Source: Niebla homalea (lineage: Eukaryota > Ascomycota > Lecanoromycetes > Lecanorales > Ramalinaceae). From it: a DNA stretch of 64,000 nucleotides. Where the stretch lies: positions 1 to 64,000 of the forward strand of contig JAHGAU010000041.1 of the NCBI GenBank assembly GCA_019925105.1, read 5' to 3'. Numbering within the stretch: the stretch's first letter is position 1; every line of letters starts with the position of its first letter. Under the pieces are notes generated by a model that was not told the origin of the DNA, did not search any database, and saw only the letters and a list, made by a program, of their open reading frames with translations. Shown here one piece after another: positions 41,301 through 53,251 of this stretch. The translations under genes and the position numbers were made by a program.

Positions 41301-42530
41301 CTTAATAAAGATAATAAGCAATATTACCACGTTTAAAAAAAACCTTTTTTAATATACGTTCTAGAAATACTTATATCGGGATAATCGTATATAAGTTATT
41401 AAAAGATTATAAAAATATATTTTATTTATAAATAAATACGGCCTTAAAAATACTTAATATATTAATTAATTAAAAGAAAAGTATATAAATAAATAAAAGT
41501 AAATATTAAAAGTTATAATAAAGAATATACCTTTAATAAATATTATTAAGTATAATATTAAGCGTTAAAGGAATTTATATAAAGGTTAAAAAACTATTTA
41601 AAAAGCTATTTAAAGATTAATAAACTACTTATTTATTATTTTTCTTCTTTCTTTTATTTTCTCAAGTAATAATATATAAGTAATAATAATTATAATAAAT
41701 TATTATTCCTTTAATTATTTTCTTAAAACCAATATAATAAACTGATAAAAAAATAATATTAATAAATAAATATAAATTAAATAATTACGTATAACGTTAC
41801 TTTAAATACGTTAATGAAAAAAATATTAAGATTTATAATAAAAAAATTTAAATAAAGTTTATTTAAACGATTAAATTTTCTTAAAACGTACTTAAAGTTA
41901 TGTAATAAATTTACTTAAGATATATTTAATAATAATAATATTAAAAGAGATATTAAAAGTATATAAATAATAAAGTAAGATAAAGAATAATCGGTTATAA
42001 GGTTTTATCCTTATAAAGGGCGGTATCTATAATCTTTTAATAAGTGGAGTAAAATACGTTATACTTTTATACAGATTAAGTATATTATACTTAAAAAGAT
42101 ATAAATATAAGTAATTTAAGCTTTAAGATAAATAAATATAAAGTATTAAAATTACCGTTATTAATAAGTTAAAACAATAAAATTAAAAGGGTTACCCTTA
42201 AGAAAATTAAGTCTTAATATATATTATTATTATTAAATAAGATTTAAAAACGAAACTATAAAAGGGGTAAATAAATATAAATATAAATAATATTAAAAAA
42301 TAAAAACCATTTATTAATAATACGTAATATTAAAAAAGCAAATTTATTATAAAGGGAATAATAATAAGTTATTACCGTATTAATATTTTTTTAACTTTTA
42401 TATTTATAATAATTTAAATTATTAAAAGGATATTATAAGCGGTATATATATAATTAAAATATATATAAATAAATATAATATAATTTAAAGTATAATAATA
42501 TTAAGGGCAATATTTTATTATAGAAAAAGC

Positions 42531-42778
42531 TAAAAAAAGGGAAAGTATAAAAGATATTAAACTTACGGATAAATATATAAAAGAAGAGAAACATTAAAAA
42601 AATTAATTAAGGATGGAATTAATTTATATATACTTAAAAAAAAGGGTATAACGGATTATTATAATAAATAACCTATACCTTATTAACTTATATAGGGGCT
42701 GCGGCCTATCTTTAATTACACTCCATTACTACCTGCTATTTCATCACTTTTACTCTTTCATCCCTTCCCATCTTTTCT
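42531..42778 (+). repeat. 3' LTR of element C3
   Basis: 248 bp, aligned with the other C-family LTRs. The first half is converted; the outer 110 bases (42690-42778) keep much of the original sequence. It ends CATCTTTTCT and abuts LINE B. Confidence 0.85.
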
Positions 42779-45700
42779 GAAGTTAAAAACGTTAACGTTA
42801 TAATAATATAGGAATTACCGTATAATTTATATATATATTTATTTATTAATTTAAAGGAAGGATTTTATTTAACCTTTAAGGGTGATAAAATAATTAAAAT
42901 ATACTTTTTTATAAATAAATAACTTAACGTAAATAACTAGGATATTACTTATTATAATAAAAACCTTTATATATTCCGTATTATAAAAGAAAAAAACTTA
43001 AAGGGCAACTTTAATATTTATAATATATATAATCCGCTACCGGTTAATAAGGAAAAATTTTTTATAATATTATTACTTAAGGAAATCTTAATTACTTTAA
43101 ATAAATATATATTACTTAAAGACTTTAACTTATTTTATTATATATAAAATAAGGAAAAACGTATAATAAATTATATTAAATTAAATAACCTATTAATAAT
43201 TATTATTTAAGTTAATTTCTTATTATTAATATTATAAGGGATTATTACGTAAAAAAGTTATAAGTTTAAAATAATAATTAATTTAATTTTTAATACGGAA
43301 GAAGTTATTAACGTAATTATAATATATAAATTATAAGAAAATTTAAAATATAGCTCGGATTATATACCGATATAAATAACCTTAAATTAAACCGTTAATA
43401 TAACCTTATTATTACCGGTAAAGAAAACGTAAAAAATAATTAAGGAAATAAAAATTTATATAAAAGCGGAGGAGATAATAATATAATTTATAAACCTCCC
43501 TTAATTAAATAATAAAGATCGGATCGATTTTTTTATAAAATGAATAATAAAGGTATTAAGCGAAGTAATTAATAAAACTATCTTAATAATAAAACCTTTT
43601 TAAAAAGTTAAAATTTATTAAAATAAAGGGTATATAACCGTAATTATAAAAATAAAAAAACTAATTAAATAAGCTTTTAAGTATAAAAATTAGAAGATAC
43701 TTAATTAATTAAAAGTTATTTAAAAAAAAAAAAAGAAAGGATTATTAAGAAAATTAAGTAAATATATTTTTAATTTATAATATATAACTTAATAATTTTA
43801 TTTTATAATATTTAAAAGTTAATAAAATATAATAAAAAATAAAATAAGAAATTAAAGTTTATCCTTAAATTCCCGTTTTTAAGAAACTTAATAGTATATT
43901 AATTAATACCTTTAACGGTAAAATTAAGGCCTTTAAAAAGCATTTTTCCCTTTTCTATTAGAAGTTATCTTAAATAATATTAACGGCGTTATATATTTTA
44001 ACCCCGTATTAATAAATAAAATAATAATATAAAATATAATAATTAAAACGATTAATAAATTAAAAAAGGATAAAACCCCGGGATTAAATAAGATTTTTAA
44101 TAAATTCCTAATAATAATAACCTTATTATTTAAAAAGGTCTTTATTTACCTTTTTAAGTATATTTTAACGTCGGTTATTATTTATATAAGTTTAAAGAAA
44201 TAAAGATAATTATATTTAAGAAGTTTATTAAGCCGGATTACTTTAAAATAAAGTCTTATAAATTTATTATATTCCTATATACGTTAAGGAAAACCTTAAA
44301 AACGGTAATAATAAAGATCTTTAATAATTATTTAAAGAATTACGGATTTCTTTCCGATTAATAAATAAAAATAAAGAGAAGTTAATTAATAAAAATAACC
44401 CTTAAAGGATTAATTAACGGTATATATATAATATAGGGTTACGGGAAGAAATATATTATAAGTTTTTTTTCTTTTAATATTATAAATATTTTTAATAAAA
44501 TAAATTATTAAAAATTATTATATAACTTAAGGAAGAAAAGGATATTACTTTTTTTTAATTAAGTAAATAAAGAGTTTCTTAAGTAATTAAGCTATATTAA
44601 TTAACCTAGGATAAAAAATAAGCTTAATAAAGCCCATTATAATAAGGATTCCTTAAAAATTACTTATTTTTCCTATATTATTTTTATTCTTTAACGGTTT
44701 ATTAATTAAAAAGCTTATTAAATTAAAATAAAAGGTTTAAATTAAAAACTTTATTAATAACGTTTACCTTTTAATTTATAATATTTTTATACGTATAAAT
44801 TATTTAAAATTAAAATAAGCTTATAAAGTTTATCTTTAATAAGTAAGAACTTATAAGGCTTAATTTACGCTGTATGAATATAAGTTAATTTATATAATTA
44901 AGTGCTTAAAGCTATACGATATAATAATTATAGTAAATTTAAATAAAATTATAATAAAGCCGGATATTAATATTAAAGTCTTTAATTTTTAAGTAAATAA
45001 AAAGCTTAATTAAAAAAATTATATAAAAAAGATTTAAAAGAAAATAATTTTATAAAAAAAGTTTTATTTATTTCGTTATATCGATATAAAGAGTTATATT
45101 ATAGAAGGCCCAGACTATTTATTAAATTATAATAAAGCTAGCTATAATATACGTTATGGTTATTTAATATATATTTAAGGGTATTTTGGGATATAAAAAA
45201 AGTTTATTTAAATATTATAGAAAGTTTAAAACCGATATTTAAAAGTAATTAATAATACCTATAAAGTAACCTTTATCCCGGTGTTAAAGTTTAAGGTTTT
45301 TATATTACCGATTAAAGTTTTATTAAATTAAATAATTACTTAAATAAAGTTAAAAAGAAATATATATTTAACTATAATAATAGGAAATAAGTAGATTCGT
45401 TAAAATTTTAATAAGCCTTAAATTAAAGGAAATAAATTAAAAATATTTTTTTTTTTTTTTAAAATAAAGTAAGAATAAGTTAAAAAGGAGGTTAATTTTA
45501 CCGGCATCTTAGAGGTTAACTTAAGCGGGTATAAACTCCCGCTAAACGTAAAAAAAGTTAAGATTAAAAGGATCCAAAGAGTAAAAGCTATAACGATTAC
45601 TTTATAGGTTATAATAAAGTAAATTAAATGTTAATAAAGGTATAAAGACTTTATATTTTAAGGCCGTCGTTATTTAACTCTTAATGATAAAAAGATTATT

Positions 45701-46598
45701 AATAAATATTTCCGCTATTATAATATTATAAAAAAGGGTAATAACGTATTAATAATTTAATTCCGGATAAGTAAAAACGGTTTAATTTATTTCTTATTTA
45801 TTATATATACCAAGGGTCGGATAAACGCTGAATATAAATACGGATAAAAAAAAGTAAAACGTTATATATATCCTTATTTCTTATCCTTTATTTATAAAGG
45901 TTAAGTTAAAACTTATCGTAAAAGCTAATACTTATAATTATTATTAAATATTATTTATAAAATAAAATATCCGGGTAATTATTAAGTATATAATATTTAC
46001 CGGATTACTATTATAATTTAATTTTATTATAAAAATAAATAAAATTATTAAAAACCTTATGGAAAAAACCCGTTATTAATTAAGGAAGAAAAAGAAGAAT
46101 AAAAACCCGTTATATTAATTATATAAACCGGAAAGTATCTTCTATAGCCGTAAGGATATAATAATAAATACTTATTAAAAGTCTTTAAAAAAGTTAATAA
46201 TGATAATAATATAAGAAAAATATATATTAAATACGTAAGTATTAATAAGGATACTTAAAGGTATTATATAAAGTTAAAGTAATATAAATATATAAAAAAA
46301 CGGAAGAATAATAAGTTTAAAAATAACCCTTATAAGGATACGGTCATAATATTATGGATTTTCTTAAGGGAATTAAAATATAAAGAGTATATAAATAAAT
46401 TATTATTATTTAAACGGCCGTTAATATCCTTTACCTTAAAGGATAAAGGGTAAAAGCTTAATAAACGCCGGTTTTTACTTTAACGTTATAAATATCAGGT
46501 TTTTACGGTTATTAGTAAGGTTAAAAAGCCGCGTATTAAGGAACGCCAGAGTTAACTTAACTAGACCCGTAGTATAAATCAATCAATCAATCAATCAA
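42779..46598 (+). mobile_element. LINE B: non-LTR retrotransposon (Tad1/I-like), RIPed
   Basis: Plus-strand ORF2 remnant with an AATC tail at 46577-46598. Endonuclease, about 42900-43400: a YNPLPVNKEKF segment, LLKDFNL and the terminal SDY (SDH in the family). Reverse transcriptase, about 44000-44900: a DKTPGLNKIFNKFL segment at 44069-44110, with the catalytic box at 44750-44761 reading Phe-Ile-Asn-Asn where two Asp are expected. A C-terminal region follows. ORF1 is absent; the left edge meets the C3 LTR. Inserted into LINE C, whose endonuclease stops exactly at the tail. Confidence 0.85.
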
Positions 46599-49000
46599 AT
46601 TAATAATACCTTCCGAACTGAATATTAAGTTAATTATAATCTTAAATTTACGGCTTTCTTATATAATAGCTTTTTTTAACGTTAATAATATAAAATTAAA
46701 TTATATAATAATTATTAATAGCTTTTTAAATTCAATATAATTAATTATATAACCTTCTTCGTTTTATTAAATATAATAAAAATTAAAGTTTTTTATTAAG
46801 AAGTATTTATTAAGTATAATTATAATATCCTTAAATAACGGGATCGTAAAAGGTTTTTTCTTATTAATTAATAGTAAATTATACGTATTATAAATATTTA
46901 AATTACCTTTAATATCCTTTTCTTATATAATCCGGAACGTATATAAGTTCTTTTTATAATAAATAATATCTTAATTATTTATATTTAACCTTTTATTAAT
47001 AAAGAAATACGTTTATATCGTTTTATTACCTTTAAAAATCAGGTAAAAATCATTTCCCGGGTTAATTAAAAAGTAAATATATAGATTATACGGCGGCTCC
47101 TATATTATTATAATATTAATATCCTTTATTTCTTTAAATTTAAATATTAATATTATAACTTTAATTATTTCCCCGTATATATTATATTATATTACTTTTA
47201 AAAACGTAAATATATTAGATATTAATATCCGTTAAGCTTTTTTCATTAACTTTTATTTATATAAATAGTTTCTTTTTAAGGTTAAGCGTTATTTATTTTA
47301 GTTTTCTCGTTATAATAATAATCTTAATCGGACGGCCGGCCTTAAGGGTTAATATCGCTATAAGCTTTTTCTTTTTTATATTATTAATTACCGCGTTTTA
47401 TCCTTCTTTATTTAATAAGTTTTATTTACGTTTTAAGATTATTTTTAATTATTTTACCGGTTTAAATTTATATAAATTATAACGTTAAATTTTAACCGTT
47501 ATCTTAATTTCCTTATATTAAATCTCCTTCGCTTTTATTATATATTATAAGTCTTATATTGGGTAATTATTATTATTATATATCACGTATTTCGGCGTAT
47601 CTTTTATTAAGTTTTTTATTATTAAGTTAACGTATTTATACGTATTATATCCTTCGGTATATACCGTATATTTCGTACTATTAAGGTACCTCGTAATAAT
47701 ATACTTATACCTTTAATATTTAAAGTATTAATAAATATTTATTGCCCGGTTTTAAGGTCTTATTAATTTAAAGGACTTACCTTTTATTACCCTTTTATTA
47801 AGGATATTATTATATATTTTTATTAACGTTATGCTTAAAATAACCGTAAAGTATCTTTTTATATAATTAAAAACGTTTAACCTTTTTATTATAAAAAGGA
47901 AACTATAATTAACGATCTTTAACCTAAGGTAAAAAACTATATTCTCCTTTTTTATCCGTTTTAAGGTAATTTCCTTTTTCTTCCCCGTAAACCTTATTAA
48001 ATATATCTTATTTATTATAATAATAAAGGATTACCTTAATATTTTTATTATTTTATACCTTTTTTTATTAACTTATCTTTTTAATTTCTTTAACCTTTTT
48101 TTCATTTTTAATAAAATTATATTAAGGAAAATATCCCCGTTTTATAACTTATATATTATAATAATTTATTTTATTAATGGCTTTCTTATTATTTTAAATG
48201 CTTTTATTAATTATAATGGGTTTACTTTTACCGTTATATTCCTTTCTTTTTCACTTAATAATTATATAATTACCGTTTTCGTTTTCCTTAACGTTACCGT
48301 TTTTTCCTTTATTCTTACCTTTTTTACCGTTAACGTTAATATTGCCTTTATAGTTTTTATTATTTAACTTATCCTTACTTTTTTCTTTAAAGCTTTTTCC
48401 GTCGTTTCTTTATTTTATACGTATTTTCTCTATCTTTTTTTACCTTTATTTATCGGCGTTTTTATTACCGCCCTTTAAGCTCCGTATAACCTTTTTAACT
48501 CCCTTAAATTTCTCCCTATATTTATATAAAAGTCTTTTATTTTTTATAATCCGATTTATAATATTGGTTAGGTCTTTAACGTAATATTTTTTTATATAAT
48601 TATAAGGAGGCCTTTTAATATTTTTACCGTTTCCTCCTTTATTACTTTTCCCCGTATATTTAATAATTATTTTTTTCTATAATTTATTCTTATTTATTTA
48701 ATATCCTTTTATTTTCTTTTAGTTTTTTCTTAATTTATATATATTCAATAATGCTTTTTACGTTTCCGCTTATTTTTTATTTATCCCCGTATACTGCTTT
48801 TATCTTTTCCGCCCTTTATTTATTACCTTTAATAATAATACCTTTACGCGTTATACGTGTTTTTTTACGTATATCTTATTAATTATAAGCTTTTTACTTA
48901 ATTTAAGGCCTTTTTATCTCGTATTTATTATATTATTTATATAACTTATTACTATTCTTATTGACCTAAGCCGTTTACCCTTCCTCCCTTTTTATTTTTA
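46599..49000 (-). mobile_element. LINE C: 5' part of a related LINE, interrupted by LINE B
   Basis: On the minus strand the endonuclease domain reads from about 47130 down to 46605 (IIIIQEPPYNLY, then a NIYNTYNLL segment, then FLIKNFNFI, then LIFSSEGIIN at the break). Further right, 47200-48900, is ORF1 with a decayed zinc-knuckle-like region near 47540-47640 (a YNNNNYP segment at the place of a C-x2-C-x-G-x-H-Y-P motif). Same family as LINE B, by the shared endonuclease. Its 3' half lies elsewhere or is lost. The right boundary is uncertain by tens of bases. Confidence 0.75.
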
Positions 49001-49035
49001 TTACTATTCTGCTTCCGCTTATTATATTTAAGGTA

Positions 49036-49794
49036 TTGTTTTTACTATTACTTAAGCTATGCACGCGTACATCGTTTCTGACCTCTGGGGTCCCGCTGTT
49101 CGTCGCCATTACCACCTTATTAGGGATCAAACGTATTTTAACTAAGGGCTCTTTCTTTAATGCTGTGGGAGCAATTTGCGGGGAAGGTGACGGAGCAGGT
49201 GAGCTTTTTGCTTACGGAGTAGGTGGTTTAACTAATAAGGATGGATTCAAGGGTGGTATACTCAATTTAGGTATAAATTTATTGAAGAGGTTTTTGAGTA
49301 TTATAGGTGGTAGCACCTTTAATAGTGATACTTTAACTGTAGGTATTGATTTAATAAGAAATTTAAGAGGTGTAAATCTTATGTAAAGGTTATAGATAGT
49401 AAGGTAGGATTTAGGTGAGAAGTAGCTAACTCGTAATAAGCTTACTGTTGGGGTAGATAAAGTGGATAAAGTTCTGGATCTTATAGGTAAGGTTTAAGCT
49501 GTTAAGAGGGGTGATCCAGTTGATTTAAGAGCTGATGCGTATGTTAATAACAAGGATAAAGCTGAGCTAGCTAATAAAGCTCGTAATGAAAGCATAACGG
49601 TAAGATGTCTAGTGAAAGACTCCGCTTGGGGAGGTATTAGGTGGATAAGCTATAACGTAGCTACCTTGACTCAAGGTAGTAAAGGTTATACTCGATCTGT
49701 AGGAACGCATAGACCCTATGCTATTACTACCATTTATCACGAGAAATGCGGTATGCATAAAGTGAGTGGGTGTAATATGTATTGTCGATAGCTA
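49036..49794 (+). pseudogene. Interrupted reading frame of unknown family at the isochore border
   Basis: One frame stays coding-like for about 250 codons. It runs 115 codons to TAA at 49384, then passes three TAG codons within 50 bp (49393, 49405, 49423) and one TAA near 49498, then runs open for nearly 100 codons and ends at TAG near 49789. There is no ATG at the left end (the first possible start is TTG). All internal stops could be Gln codons changed by C-to-T. Alternatively the stops at 49384-49423 lie in an intron with a GTAAAT donor, a CTAAC branch site and an AAG acceptor. Parts look repeated (LTVGID and LTVGVD). The C-terminal part carries several Cys. GC content and CpA are higher than to its left. 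I do not recognise the family. Confidence 0.5.
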
Positions 49795-50310
49795 TCTGAG
49801 TGGGTGGTAGGTGAGATATCTATGTGCGCATGCCAAGCAACGGAACAAGGTAAGTCCGGTCCGTACCAAGGGATCCTCCCAAGGTCCATACCGTGACACT
49901 TAATACTTAATAACGTTTTTCGCGGAGCTCTATTACTTACGTTAACCGGGTTTATAACCTGTTAAAAAGTGGAAGATAGAGAATTTCTTATTCAATATAA
50001 TATTTTAATATTATGGAATAATTATATAAGTAATATTAAGATATCCTTATAATACCTATAGATATTATTACCTGGCCGTATATTCTAGAACGCTTAATTA
50101 TTTATTTATAATTATTTTATAACTTTATAGATAAACTATTATATAGATTATACAGAATACATATACATTGCATACCTACTTGCTTGCTGTGCTTCTTACA
50201 CTTTTCATCGAAAAATTTCTAAGTCCAGCATGGATAAACCAAAAAAGACCACGACGCCTGTATAATAAGAACCCTTCCTTGCGCGCTCTATCTTTTCGCC
50301 CCCTCCTCAG
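49795..50310. other. Transition region, possible LTR terminus
   Basis: CCGTGACA at 49891-49898 would be the TGTCACGG start of a minus-strand LTR, a common fungal LTR terminus, but I found no partner. 49900-50165 is again AT-rich without a frame. Balanced base composition starts near 50170. 50170-50310 is the 3' flank of the P450 gene; no gene is seen. Confidence 0.4.
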
Positions 50311-52132
50311 TCATTGCATCGGCTCCAATCTGACCATCAAAGGTTTTCTCTCCCAGAGCAGATACGAAGGCTGGTCGGTCCATTCGCCATCTTTGATGTC
50401 GTAGTGGAGATCGTAGCGCCAGGTCATGTGGGCGATGATGAGCTGCACTTCCGCCATCGCAATGCTACAAGCGCGTCAAGACAGAAGATGCGTTAGAAAT
50501 GGACGGTCATATCGAGGGAAGAGGATGGGGAGCAGTAGGGGCAAGTATGGGAGCTTGGGGGGGGATTTAGAAATTACCTTTGACCGATGCAGTTTCGAGG
50601 TCCGACGGAGAACGGCTGAGATGCATGCAAGTCGTCTTGACAAAGGGAAGAGAGGTTGTCCACTTGTTCGCTGTGTACGCCTCCGTCCCGACGGCTCCGA
50701 AGCCAGCGCTCAGGGATGAACGAGAAAGGGTGCTTGAAGTTGGCGGATGAGACGCTGGCTGCAAAGTTGCTGACCTGCAGATAAGTCTGCGATCGGTCGC
50801 AACACGAAGTATTAGTCTTGGCACTAGGGGCAAAAGGGAGAGTTGAAAAAAGGGGGCGGATCAATGCTAACTGACACCACCAGGCACCCAATGTCCTGAA
50901 ACGATTGCGCCCTCTCGAGGGGCAACTCGCGGTAAACCTTCTGGCGTAGGCGGGAATAGTCTCAAGGCCTCTTTGATGCATGCAGTGAGGTATCCGATGT
51001 GGGAGACTGCCTCGGTGGTGATGGAATCCTCGTCAGGGAAGATTGACCGAAGCTCGTGGACTAGAATCTTCATAGGCCTGGGATTGCATAGAAGTAGATA
51101 GGACAATGCTGGTAGCAACGTCGCCACTGTCTCCGTACCCGCGAAAGCGAGGAGGCTCGTATTGGATAAGATCTCCGCTTGGCTGAGGCCACTGCCAGCC
51201 TTTGCTAGATCGCTGTTCGTTATAATGTGATGCAGGAAATCTTTTCGATCATTGGATGGCTGGCTCATACGCTTCCTCACCCTTTCAATCACCATGTCTA
51301 ATCTGTCGACCTGATGCTGTAGCATTGACGTTGGAACTATCCAGCGAACCAAAGACAGCCATGGCAGGATTTGTTTCAGGCCAGACACATGGACGATCAG
51401 TTTCCATGTGTGCCTCAACTCAAGAGGCCATTCGCGGTAATGTGGCTGGCGTAAGCAATGGAAGGAGTCACTGAAGGCGGCGTCCGTTACAATGTCAAAT
51501 GCCACCCATGTATACCATTGATTCAGGTCGAGCAATCCATTGGTACAGGAAAGTGCTTGATCAAGGCCATGAAGGAGCTCCTTCGCATGCACCTCGAGTC
51601 GCGACGCTTGAACACGGAGTGCTTGAGGCGAGAAGGCATGGCTCAGAACTTTCCTCATCCGTTTGTGGTCCTGGTCTCCCACTAGAAAGACAGAATCCGT
51701 ACCGATCTGATTCCTGGTCTCATTGAACGTGTCATAGTTCTTCCGGAAGGGGGGATACTGGCCCTTTTGCATGCCGTAAATGGTGTCCCAGGCGGAAGAC
51801 TCAATGAAGGAAAGTTCATTTGGTGCAAGCCTCACAACAGGGCCATACTTTTCGTGGAGCTGATGAGTTTTGGACGCCAATTTCCCAGTCATTGAAGTAC
51901 ATGCATAAGGAAACCTGCTCGCGGCGAAGACGCTTGGCCCCGGGAACTGGCTCAAAGGATGGAAAAAGACATTGCGGATTGCTTTTAGGAGGTAAACAGA
52001 TACCTGTTGATGCTTTCAGTAAAAACCAAAAGCCAAGGGATTTGTCTCGCGGACACTGACAAGAAAGATAATTATCACGAGTAGCAAGACCCAGGAATTC
52101 ACCCAATGTGGCTTCTGAATGTCGTACAACAT
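50311..52132 (-). CDS. Cytochrome P450 monooxygenase (CYP65/isotrichodermin hydroxylase-like)
   Basis: Four exons: 52132-52061, 52003-50876, 50786-50578, 50464-50311, giving 520 residues with all phases matching. Donors are GTCAGT, GTCAGT and GTAATT; introns are 57, 89 and 113 bp. N-terminal membrane anchor: residues 12-28, hydrophobic, beginning at ATG 52132. Then an FFHPLSQFPGP hinge, the I-helix AGTET (312-316), ExxR as EALR (369-372), PERW (425-428) and the heme loop FSVGPRNCIG with ligand Cys466. A haem monooxygenase of the endoplasmic reticulum, using a reductase partner. Overall pattern (YGPVVRLAPNELSF, GDQDHKRMRK) fits the CYP65-type clan of secondary-metabolite oxidases; the substrate is unknown. 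It lies about 150 bp from the AT-rich block yet is intact. Confidence 0.95.
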
Positions 52133-53251
52133 GTTGAGGGTTCTCTAAAAAGCTTCGAGTGCACGGTTGAAAATCGTAGCGAAATACAGAAGCAATAAAT
52201 TCATCTTCAGTGAGATAAGTTGTTTCAATTTGTGTCAATCCGAACTATGACATGCAGATGGCTGCAGGTACATGGTATGCAGGTGAACCGGTGCGTAATC
52301 AATGAATAGAGCAATCGAGAGCCCCCAAGATTCTTAGGCAGGGCTAATGACGGACACAAGAAATCGAGATCAAGTGATACTTCATGAATGTGGTGAAACG
52401 ATGCAGCTAATAAACAAGTTGTTGTCTAGATGCGAGATTCGCTCGCACACCCTCATCACTTATACCTTTTGTTGACAGCATACTAACGGACTAGGGAGAG
52501 GGTGGTGAAGTCTCACCATCTGTCATGTAAGACTGGAATTATCTTGGGTGATCCAAGGCCGAGAGCTCGCGTTGTTGTGCGCTTGATTGGTACAGGAAGA
52601 AGCGACTGAAAGACTGTGGCGTTGCGCTAACGTATTGGTGTGGTACACCAGAATACTAAGGGAAGCCGATAAGCTAGTGAGTGGAGAATGTAATTGACTG
52701 TGAAGTGGGAATGCGCGTAGCCCGGAAGTTCAATCGGGTTGGAAGATAGTGAAAAGCAAAAAAACTTGAAACGCCTCTTGGCCACGGGCCGCTCCACTTC
52801 TCAATGGATCCAAGGGGGCAAAAAAGGGGAGGTGCTTGCCTGGCAAAGTACAATGAGCGCCGGAGGAGATACATGATATGATAATAGAAACGTGTAGATG
52901 TATCGGCTACGAAATGCGACCAAGAGGTCTCTTAATAAGAGATAAAGTTCTTACTCGCCCTTCTGCCCCTCTTCCCCGCATGATGTTTGCTTTTTACCAT
53001 CGACGGGGCTTATTAGTGGAGCCAGCCATGCATGAAACCGGCAGATGACAGCTCTATGCGCCAGTGCTCGAGTCAAATTGCAATCCTTCACGAACGCCGC
53101 GCATTGCATATTTCGGTGACCTTTCCAGCCAATCGCACGCCCTGATCGTTGAGTCGCATGGTAGCGCCTCTTCGTCACCTTCTGCATTGAAGTGTTCCTG
53201 CGTGTATGTACCTTCCAACATTTGTCGCAAATGCCTAGCACACCCAAAAGT
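52133..53251. other. Intergenic region upstream of the P450 gene
   Basis: 1.1 kb between the P450 start and the 3' end of the membrane-protein gene, both on the minus strand. Short open frames here (52674-52874, 52951-53340) lack recognisable domains and the second overlaps the neighbouring coding exon. It should hold the P450 promoter; no specific site is assigned. Confidence 0.5.

Larger units (their letters stand above)
21231..42778 (+). mobile_element. Element C3: old Ty3/Gypsy copy, interrupted twice, 5' end missing
   Basis: Plus-strand pieces 21231-25530, 25786-27127 and 39613-42778 are contiguous when aligned to the inverted full copy C2. Gaps are filled by a solo LTR (25531-25780) and by C2 itself (27128-39607). 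The 3' LTR is 42531-42778 (248 bp). The left end begins directly after the LINE A tail and corresponds to C2 position about 35065, so some 4.3 kb of the 5' part plus the 5' LTR are lost. Pol remnants are listed separately. Confidence 0.82.

Noticed and set aside
50168..51955. Plus-strand open frames over the P450 gene (e.g. 50168-50404, 51256-51474, 51458-51726)
   Set aside because: They are shadows of a minus-strand gene whose four exons splice in phase and carry all P450 motifs.
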